Below are positions 1 to 5,475 of a stretch of 5,475 bases of DNA, one piece after another. Numbering within the stretch: the first letter of the stretch is position 1; each line of letters begins with the position of its first letter. Where the stretch lies: assembly GCA_035443945.1 (NCBI GenBank), contig DAOMNQ010000118.1, positions 1 to 5,475 on the forward strand, in the 5' to 3' direction. The notes below the pieces were generated by a model that saw only the letters and a program-made list of their open reading frames with translations, searched no databases and had not been told where the DNA came from. This DNA is from CAADGN01 sp035443945 (GTDB taxonomy: Bacteria > Planctomycetota > Phycisphaerae > Phycisphaerales > UBA1924). The position numbers were made by a program, and so were the translations under genes.

Positions 1-187
1 GCTTGAGCGACATCGAGGCCACGCGCTTGCCCTTGGGCCGATCGAAGTGGCTCAGCACAACCACCTTCGCGCCCTTCCCGGCGAGTTCGCGTATCGTGGG
101 AGAAAGCCGCTCCAGACGCGTGGGATCGCTGACCTTTCCGTCCTGCATCGGCACGTTCAGGTCGGCGCGCAGCAGCACCCGTTTGCC
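1..187 (-). CDS. pgk: Phosphoglycerate kinase N-terminal segment, in frame with comEC
   Basis: From about base 187 down to base 1 the comEC frame reads GKRVLLRADLNVPMQDGKV, then a TRLERLSPTIREL block, then VVVLSHFDRPKGKRV and MSLK. This is the first ~60 residues of phosphoglycerate kinase, the glycolytic enzyme that transfers phosphate between 1,3-bisphosphoglycerate and ADP. The known 3-phosphoglycerate contacts are all there: Asp and Asn of ADLNVP, Arg of TRL, and His and Arg of SHFDRPKG. The wording (NVPMQDGK, SHFxRPKGKR, MSLK) resembles alphaproteobacterial PGKs more than planctomycete ones; this is from memory of the family. About 10 of 61 codons end in A or T, including ATA, TCT and CTT, against very few in the preceding comEC lactamase region. 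No separate start codon with a ribosome site is evident, so the piece is either one side of a chimeric join or the tail of a fusion. The exact junction is uncertain, between about 180 and 240. Confidence 0.85.
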
Positions 188-2266
188 GCGCGCCGCGAGC
201 AAGTCGAAGGTGGCCCGCAGCGGGCCGACACGTTGGGCACGCGCCCGCTCGTCCGTCCGTGCGCCGCCGACGATGTCGCGGACGCCGAGCGGGCGTGCGG
301 CGTCGGGCAGCGCGGAGTAATGGTCGTAGTCCGGGTGCGTGATGACGACCGTCCGCACCCGGTGCGCGCCGAGCCGGCGCAGCGCGCGCGGGATGTCGAT
401 CACCCCCATGCCCGGGTCCGTCGAGCCGCAGTCCCACAGAAGCGCGTCGCGCCCCGAGCGCACGAGCAGGCACGACCCGTCGCCCACGGCGATCGCGTCG
501 ATGCGCACGAGCGTGCCGGCGGGGAGCGACGACCGCACGAACGCCTCGCCCCCGGCCCACAGGGCGAGCGCGCCGGCCGCCGCCCACGCGATGCGGTCGC
601 GCAGGTGTCCGCGCGCGAACCAGTAGAGCACGAGCGCGGTCGCCGCCACCGTGAGCGCGAGCGACAGGCGCGGGACGTAGAGCACGGTCCCCGGCACGTC
701 GTCGAACCGCTCGACCAGCCACGCGGCCGCGTCGCTGATGCGCCGCACCGCCCCCGACGCCCACGCTCCCGCCGAAGGCACGACCGCCCCGAGCGTCAGC
801 ACGACATAGCCCGCGAAGAGCAGCGTGAGCACCACCGGCACCAGCACGACCGTGCAGACCACCGCCAGCGGACTGACGACGCCGATCGTGTGCGCGATGG
901 TCGGCAGCGCGACGGCCCAGCAGAGCAGGCTTACCGAGACCAGCCCCTTCGCCTTCTCCGCCCACCAGCGCGCCCCGAGCGCGTCGGGCGGCTCGCGCGG
1001 GCCGGTGCGGATCGTCCCGAACAGCCGCGCGTGCGCCGTCGGCCCGAGCCACATCAGCACGCCCGTCAGCCCGAAACTCAACTGGAACCCGAGCGACCAG
1101 AGGTCCATCGGGCGAACGACGATCATCGCGCACGCGATCCACGCGAGGACGGTCAGCCGGTCGTAGCGCCGCCCCGCCCCCTCGGCCGCGAGCAACAGCA
1201 GGACCATCCACCCCGCGCGCAGCACCGGGGCGTTCGCGGGCACGACCGTCATGTAGAGCGCGACCAGCGCGCCGACGATCAGCGGTTCGAGCCGCCCGCG
1301 CTCGCCCGTCAGGCGCACCGCGAATAGCGCGACGCCCGCCATGATCGCAAGGTGGAACCCGCTGATGGCGAGCAGGTGCGAGAGGCCCTGGCGTGCGAAG
1401 GCGTCCCGCAGCGGGCGCAGGCCGCCCTCGTCCTCGCCGAGCAGCAGCGCAAGCATGAGCGCCCGCCCGGGCGTCGCTTCGCCGGCCTCATCGCCCTTCA
1501 GCACGCGGAGCGCGCGCCCGTGCATCGCCGCACGCGTGCGCAGCCACCATGCCTCGACCGCGGGCAATGCGCCCGGCTGCGTCGGCTCGACGCGCACCAG
1601 CGACGCGTGCGGCACGCGCAGGCGACCCGCCTCGTCGCGCTGGGCCGCCCACAGGTGAGAGTCCGGCTCGCCCGGGTTCAGCGGGCGAGCAACCGGCGAC
1701 AGCCGCCCGGTGACGCGCACGCGCGTGCCGGCTCGAACACCCTCGCCCACGCCCCCGACGACGCCGACGCGCACGACGCCGTTCGTCCGCACCGCGCCGG
1801 CGTCGGTGTGCGCCGTGTCCGCGCGAAGCCGGAACGTCCACGCCGGCTCGCCCGTGAACGCGAACTCCGCCAACGCGCCCGGCGAGGCGCGGGCCTGCCT
1901 CGGCTCGTCGAGCACGACGCCCTCGAGTTCGACGCCGATCATCGGCCCGGACCCGTCGTCCGCGGGCACGAGCGCGCGCAGGCTGTCCGTCGGCGTATCG
2001 AGGATGCGAACCGTGAACCACCCGCCGCCGAACGCGACCGCGCACACGATCAGCGCACCCGCGCACGCCCGCCCGCGAAGCAGCAGCGCCGCCGCCGCCG
2101 CCGCGCACGCCGCCCCGAACCACGCCGGCGCGGGCACGCCCATCGGCGCGGCCGCCCGCGCCGCGATCATGCCGAGAGCGATGGACGCGAAGGCAATGAC
2201 CGCGCGCGTGCGCGCCGGCGGTGCAGGCCCGGTCTGTGGTGCGAGCGGATCAACCCCCGCGAGCAT
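1..2266 (-). CDS. comEC: ComEC/Rec2 DNA-uptake channel protein, C-terminus replaced by PGK-like sequence, open at left edge
   Basis: ComEC carries single-stranded DNA across the inner membrane during transformation. Reading from ATG at 2266, the frame stays open to base 1 (755 codons). Residues 23-80 hold hydrophobic N-terminal segments. Residues about 95-230 form the soluble OB-like DUF4131 region, with NPGEPD at 197. The Competence domain starts near 266, with the family signature HLLAISGFHLAIMAG at 297 and many later membrane segments. A metallo-beta-lactamase-like domain starts near 588, with AVGDGSCLLV, LLWDCGSTD and THPDYDH (HxxxDH at 644-649). Family members normally continue about 100 residues or more past this point. 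Here similarity ends near residue 690 and PGK sequence follows in frame, so later metal-site motifs are missing. The start is supported by a GAGG seven bases upstream. A pseudopilin gene lies 68 bases upstream on the same strand. ComEC identity is very secure; the native C-terminus is not in the window. Confidence 0.93.
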   Translation of the reverse strand, partial: MLAGVDPLAPQTGPAPPARTRAVIAFASIALGMIAARAAAPMGVPAPAWFGAACAAAAAALLLRGRACAGALIVCAVAFGGGWFTVRILDTPTDSLRALVPADDGSGPMIGVELEGVVLDEPRQARASPGALAEFAFTGEPAWTFRLRADTAHTDAGAVRTNGVVRVGVVGGVGEGVRAGTRVRVTGRLSPVARPLNPGEPDSHLWAAQRDEAGRLRVPHASLVRVEPTQPGALPAVEAWWLRTRAAMHGRALRVLKGDEAGEATPGRALMLALLLGEDEGGLRPLRDAFARQGLSHLLAISGFHLAIMAGVALFAVRLTGERGRLEPLIVGALVALYMTVVPANAPVLRAGWMVLLLLAAEGAGRRYDRLTVLAWIACAMIVVRPMDLWSLGFQLSFGLTGVLMWLGPTAHARLFGTIRTGPREPPDALGARWWAEKAKGLVSVSLLCWAVALPTIAHTIGVVSPLAVVCTVVLVPVVLTLLFAGYVVLTLGAVVPSAGAWASGAVRRISDAAAWLVERFDDVPGTVLYVPRLSLALTVAATALVLYWFARGHLRDRIAWAAAGALALWAGGEAFVRSSLPAGTLVRIDAIAVGDGSCLLVRSGRDALLWDCGSTDPGMGVIDIPRALRRLGAHRVRTVVITHPDYDHYSALPDAARPLGVRDIVGGARTDERARAQRVGPLRATFDLLAARGKRVLLRADLNVPMQDGKVSDPTRLERLSPTIRELAGKGAKVVVLSHFDRPKGKRVASMSLK

Positions 2267-2273
2267 GGCACAG

Positions 2274-2277
2274 CCTC
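2274..2277 (-). promoter_or_regulatory. Ribosome binding site of comEC
   Basis: GAGG lies seven bases before the ATG at 2266 on the minus strand. It supports this start, which also places the first hydrophobic segment about 22 residues in. A TTGACG hexamer at 2300-2295 resembles a -35 box but has no matching -10 at the right distance, so comEC may depend on transcription from the pseudopilin gene upstream. Confidence 0.55.
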
Positions 2278-2334
2278 GCGGGTGTGCCGCGATCCGTCAA
2301 GACTCGCGAAGGATCGGCTTGTGTCCGGGTCCGC

Positions 2335-3384
<1,050 letters not shown>

Positions 3385-3390
3385 GATCGA

Positions 3391-3398
3391 CTCCCTCC
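3391..3398 (-). promoter_or_regulatory. Ribosome binding site of the pseudopilin gene
   Basis: GGAGGGAG on the minus strand, six bases before the ATG at 3384. It is a strong Shine-Dalgarno match and decides the start against the longer upstream reading, which would place about 60 Pro/Arg-rich residues before the prepilin leader and spoil it. Confidence 0.8.
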
Positions 3399-3512
3399 GC
3401 GGGCGACCCCGGCCCGGGGACGCGCAGCGACGCCCGCCGGGGGGCGGGCCTCTGCCTACCTGTTCGTCCGCCGGCGGGATGCTGTTGCCCCCCGCCGCCG
3501 GACACACGATGG

Positions 3513-3518
3513 ATTCTA
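3513..3518 (-). promoter_or_regulatory. Possible -10 element for the pseudopilin gene
   Basis: TAGAAT on the minus strand matches five of six bases of the TATAAT consensus and stands out in the GC-rich 169-base gap between the divergent pseudopilin and DCC genes. A TTGCTC at 3544-3539 could be the -35, but the spacer would be 20 bases, longer than usual. It would give an untranslated leader of roughly 120 bases. Weak evidence, hexamer match only. Confidence 0.25.
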
Positions 3519-3536
3519 CGGGCCGGACCCCCTCCG

Positions 3537-3541
3537 AGGAG
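3537..3541 (+). promoter_or_regulatory. Probable ribosome binding site of the DCC gene
   Basis: AGGAG stands 12 bases before the GTG at 3554, a little long but usable. The alternative ATG at 3509 has no purine-rich site in front of it, so this element favours the GTG start. Confidence 0.45.
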
Positions 3542-3553
3542 CAAGAATCCCCC

Positions 3554-3910
3554 GTGCCACGCGACACCTGCTACTACGACGGCCGGTGCGGCCTCTGCCG
3601 CCGGACCTCGCGCCGGCTCCGCCTCCTCGACTGGCTCGGCCGACTCGACTTCGTGGATATGACCCTCATCGACCCGGCCGACCTCCCCGTCCCGCCCGAC
3701 GCCGCCTTTGACGGGATGCCCATGCGCACTTCCGATGGGAGGGTTCTGGTCGGGTTTCATGCGGTTCGGCGCGCTTTGACGCGGACGCCGCTCGGCCTGG
3801 TTCCAGGTGCGATGCTCCATCTTCCGGGTGTTTCGTGGGTCGGCGGGCGGGTCTATGCCCGCGTTGCCTCGCGACGCCGGCGTGACGGATCGTGCTCCGC
3901 CCCGATGTAA
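3554..3910 (+). CDS. DCC-family (DUF393) putative thiol-disulfide oxidoreductase-like protein
   Basis: A 118-residue protein of the DUF393/DCC family, named for its conserved Asp and two cysteines. The signature is at the N-terminus: YYDGRCGLC, giving Asp9, Cys12 and Cys15 in a DGxCxxC arrangement like the thioredoxin CxxC site. Family features continue with RRLRLLDWLGRLDFVD, GMPMRTSDGRVLVGFHAV and a PGVSWVGGRVYARVASRR ending. Length is normal for the family, so it is complete. Members are predicted redox proteins, but reaction and partner are not established. No signal peptide is seen; it is probably cytoplasmic. An in-frame ATG at 3509 would add 15 residues (133 in total) but lacks a ribosome site and pushes the motif unusually far inward. 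The gene is divergent from the pseudopilin and 49 bases upstream of the Sua5/YwlE fusion. Codon use changes sharply near 3728, with far more A/T-ending codons in the second half. Confidence 0.85.
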   Translation: MPRDTCYYDGRCGLCRRTSRRLRLLDWLGRLDFVDMTLIDPADLPVPPDAAFDGMPMRTSDGRVLVGFHAVRRALTRTPLGLVPGAMLHLPGVSWVGGRVYARVASRRRRDGSCSAPM

Positions 3911-3924
3911 TGTGCGGAAGGCGA

Positions 3925-3953
3925 TTGATCGGGGTGGGCGGCGGGTGCATACT
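3925..3953 (+). promoter_or_regulatory. Candidate promoter of the Sua5/YwlE-rpiB unit
   Basis: TTGATC (3925-3930) and CATACT (3948-3953) are separated by exactly 17 bases and match the -35 and -10 consensus at four of six positions each. Transcription would begin near 3959-3961, at the chosen GTG start, which would make the message leaderless. This agrees with the absence of a convincing ribosome site before that GTG. Suggestive only. Confidence 0.35.
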
Positions 3954-3959
3954 CAGAAG

Positions 3960-5087
3960 GTGAGTTCGGGTGCGCGGTCGATCGAAGGACGGTCAACGGG
4001 CGGGCGCGATGCGACCATCGCCTCCGCCGCGGCCGCGCTGCGCGAAGGTCGGCTCGTCGTCGTCCCCACCGAGACCGTCTACGGCATCGCCGCGAACGCC
4101 GCCTCGGAGGACGCTCTCGCCGCGCTGTTCTCGCTCACCGGCCCCGGCACCAGCGAGGGCGAGCCGCTCACCTGGCACGCCCCGAGCGTCAAGGCCGTCG
4201 AGCGCGCCGTCCCGCTGGAGTCCGCGCTGCACCGGCGGCTGCTGCGCCGGCTCGCCCCCGGACCCGTGCAGTTCTTCGTCGAGATGACCGAGGACCGCCT
4301 CGCGCGGTCGCTCGAAGCCATCGGCGTGCGCGCCGGCATCATCGACAGCGGGCACGAACTCTCCGTCCGCGTCCCCAGCCACCCGACGGCCCAGCGAGTA
4401 CTCAGCGATGCCGGCGTGCCGGTCGTGATGAAGCGAGCCGCCACCGCCGGCTGGTCCCCCGACCGCGACGCAGGCGCGGCCATCCGCGACGACCGCGCCC
4501 TCAAGGCCGGCGTCGCCGTCGTCATCGACGACGCGCCCGGCCTCGGCCGACCCTCGACGCTCGTGCGCCTCCGCCGCGACGGTTCCTACGCCGTCGAGCG
4601 CGTGGGCGCGCTCGAAGCCCGCTATGTGCAGCGCGTCGTCACGCGCACGATCCTCTTTGTCTGCACCGGCAACACCTGCCGCAGCCCCATGGCCGAGGCC
4701 ATTGCCCGCTCGCTCACCGAGAACGCCGGCCCAGGCTCGGTGCCGACGCGGGTGTTCTCGGCGGGCGTCTCCCCCGCGCCGGGGCGTCCCGCCTCGGCCG
4801 AGGTGGGCGTTGCGCTGCGGGAACTGGGCATCGAGCCGCTCCAGCACCGCTCGCGCGAACTGACGCGGGAACTCATCCGCGACGCCGAGGCCATCTTCGC
4901 CATGGGCGCCATGCACCGCGACGCCGTCCTTTCGCTCGACCCGGGTGCGGACGGGCGTACCCTTCTGCTCGACCCGACCGGCAGCGACGTGCCGGACCCG
5001 ATCGGCCTGCCCCAGGCCGTCTACAACACCACCGCCGCGCGGATGCTCAAACTCGTCCGCCGACGACTGGAGGAACTGGACGCATGA
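3960..5087 (+). CDS. Fusion: degenerate YrdC/Sua5-like domain + YwlE-type low-molecular-weight phosphatase
   Basis: A 375-residue, two-domain cytoplasmic protein. Residues about 15-225 are a YrdC/Sua5 fold, with PTETVYGIA at 36-44, a weak SVRVPSHP strand, and GRPSTLVRL near the domain's end. Functional Sua5/TsaC makes threonylcarbamoyl-AMP for tRNA t6A using a KxR and an SxN motif. Here the KxR region reads LTGPG (Thr60, Pro62) and the SxN region reads MKRAATAG (Arg159, Ala161), so that activity is doubtful. Residues about 229-375 are a complete low-molecular-weight phosphatase, with ILFVCTGNTCRSPMAEA giving the CX5R loop (Cys235 nucleophile, Arg241) and DVPDPIG giving the general acid Asp346. 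Thr239 in the loop, where tyrosine phosphatases have Ile, is the mark of YwlE protein-arginine phosphatases. The start is uncertain: GTG 3960 is preferred, GTG 3945 is possible, and ATG 3807 would overlap the DCC gene by 104 bases. rpiB follows with an ATGA overlap. Confidence 0.88.
   Translation: MSSGARSIEGRSTGGRDATIASAAAALREGRLVVVPTETVYGIAANAASEDALAALFSLTGPGTSEGEPLTWHAPSVKAVERAVPLESALHRRLLRRLAPGPVQFFVEMTEDRLARSLEAIGVRAGIIDSGHELSVRVPSHPTAQRVLSDAGVPVVMKRAATAGWSPDRDAGAAIRDDRALKAGVAVVIDDAPGLGRPSTLVRLRRDGSYAVERVGALEARYVQRVVTRTILFVCTGNTCRSPMAEAIARSLTENAGPGSVPTRVFSAGVSPAPGRPASAEVGVALRELGIEPLQHRSRELTRELIRDAEAIFAMGAMHRDAVLSLDPGADGRTLLLDPTGSDVPDPIGLPQAVYNTTAARMLKLVRRRLEELDA
5069..5074 (+). promoter_or_regulatory. 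Ribosome binding site of rpiB inside the fusion gene, with ATGA overlap
   Basis: GGAGGA lies nine bases before the rpiB ATG at 5084, within the last codons of the fusion gene. The rpiB start and the fusion gene's TGA share the bases ATGA (5084-5087). This indicates translational coupling and a common transcript. Confidence 0.7.
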
Positions 5088-5475
5088 AGGTCGCCCTGGG
5101 CGCGGACCACCGCGGGCACGCCGCCGTGCGCACCCTCCTCGCCAAACTCACCGGCGAGGGGCACGACGTCCAACTCCTCGGCGACTGCGCCGGCGAGGTC
5201 TGCGACTACCCCGAACCCGCCTGGCACGTCGCCCGCGCCGTCGCCTCGGGACAGGCCGAGCGCGGCGTGCTCATCTGCGGCACGGGCATCGGCATGAGCA
5301 TCGCCGCCAACAAGGTCCCGGGCGTGCGCGCCGCCGTCGTCCACGACGAACTCACCGCCCAACTCTGCCGATCCCACAACGACGCCAACGTCCTCTGCCT
5401 CTCCGGCGACCTCCTCGGCGTCCGACTCATCGAGAAGATCGTCGAGGTCTTCCTCCGCACCCCCTTCGACGGCGG
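5084..5475 (+). CDS. rpiB: Ribose-5-phosphate isomerase B, cut by right edge
   Basis: RpiB interconverts ribose 5-phosphate and ribulose 5-phosphate in the non-oxidative pentose phosphate pathway, in the cytoplasm. The 130 visible residues cover most of the ~145-150 residue family length. The N-terminus reads MKVALGADHRGH, with the substrate-binding Asp8-His9 pair. CDYP follows at 40-43. The core is VLICGTGIGMSIAANK, where Cys65 is the proton-transfer residue of the E. coli-type enzyme, and then HNDANVLCL, where His98 helps open the sugar ring. The usual C-terminal GGRHxxR phosphate-binding tail falls at and beyond the edge, after TPFDG. One oddity is Asp109 where many RpiB proteins have Arg (the Arg113 position in the M. 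tuberculosis enzyme). Position after a ywlE-like gene matches Bacillus ywlF. The start is fixed by the GGAGGA site and the ATGA overlap. Confidence 0.95.
   Translation, partial: MKVALGADHRGHAAVRTLLAKLTGEGHDVQLLGDCAGEVCDYPEPAWHVARAVASGQAERGVLICGTGIGMSIAANKVPGVRAAVVHDELTAQLCRSHNDANVLCLSGDLLGVRLIEKIVEVFLRTPFDG

Noticed and set aside
47..1327. Long plus-strand open frame of 426 codons rich in Arg, Pro, Ala and Asp.
   Set aside because: It is antisense to comEC, matches no family I know, and its composition is what a GC-rich gene gives in another frame.
2085..2103. GCC trinucleotide run.
   Set aside because: It encodes a short alanine run in an N-terminal membrane segment of ComEC; too short and too explicable for a repeat element.
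2290..2316. Inverted repeat CGATCC ... GGATCG with a 15-base loop between the pseudopilin and comEC.
   Set aside because: Only six paired bases, no T tract and a long loop, so neither a terminator nor an operator can be argued.
3385..3567. Upstream extension of the pseudopilin reading frame.
   Set aside because: It would put about 60 residues before the prepilin leader; the ATG at 3384 has the strong ribosome site and gives a normal six-residue leader.
3807..3959. ATG 3807 as start of the Sua5/YwlE fusion.
   Set aside because: It overlaps the DCC gene by 104 bases, and the added residues resemble no part of the YrdC family.

Overview
This is a very GC-rich window (third codon positions are mostly G or C) that looks like bacterial chromosome from the Planctomycetota, probably a Phycisphaerae-like lineage. 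That placement is inference. It rests on the prepilin leader (RRAFTLIELLVVIAIIAILL), which is very common in that phylum, on an rpiB typical in sequence, and on a fused Sua5-like/low-molecular-weight phosphatase gene. No tRNA, rRNA, CRISPR array, insertion sequence or phage gene is visible, and no gene-free stretch exceeds 300 bases.

Left half, minus strand: a prepilin-type pseudopilin gene (3384 to 2335) is followed after 68 bases by comEC (from 2266), the inner-membrane DNA channel of natural transformation. The comEC frame runs off the left edge without a stop. In its last ~187 bases it stops resembling ComEC and instead encodes the N-terminus of phosphoglycerate kinase, in frame, with the 3-phosphoglycerate-binding residues intact and an alphaproteobacterial flavour. 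The comEC metallo-beta-lactamase domain is cut short at this point. A chimeric contig joining two genomes is the most economical explanation; a real fusion or recombination scar is the alternative.

Right half, plus strand, divergent from the pseudopilin: a small DCC-family (DUF393) thiol-disulfide-type protein, then a two-domain gene (YrdC/Sua5-like domain plus YwlE-type phosphatase), then rpiB (ribose-5-phosphate isomerase B), which overlaps the fusion gene by ATGA and runs off the right edge. The order Sua5-like, YwlE-like, RpiB repeats the Bacillus ywlC-(ywlD)-ywlE-ywlF order, here compressed by gene fusion. The YrdC half lacks the KxR and SxN residues needed by threonylcarbamoyl-AMP synthases, so it probably does something other than standard tRNA t6A synthesis. 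The phosphatase half keeps its full catalytic signature and carries the threonine that marks protein-arginine phosphatases.

No classic defence or mobile system is present. The points most worth following are the comEC/pgk junction, the degenerate Sua5 domain fused to an apparently intact arginine-phosphatase-like domain, and an abrupt codon-usage change inside the DCC gene.
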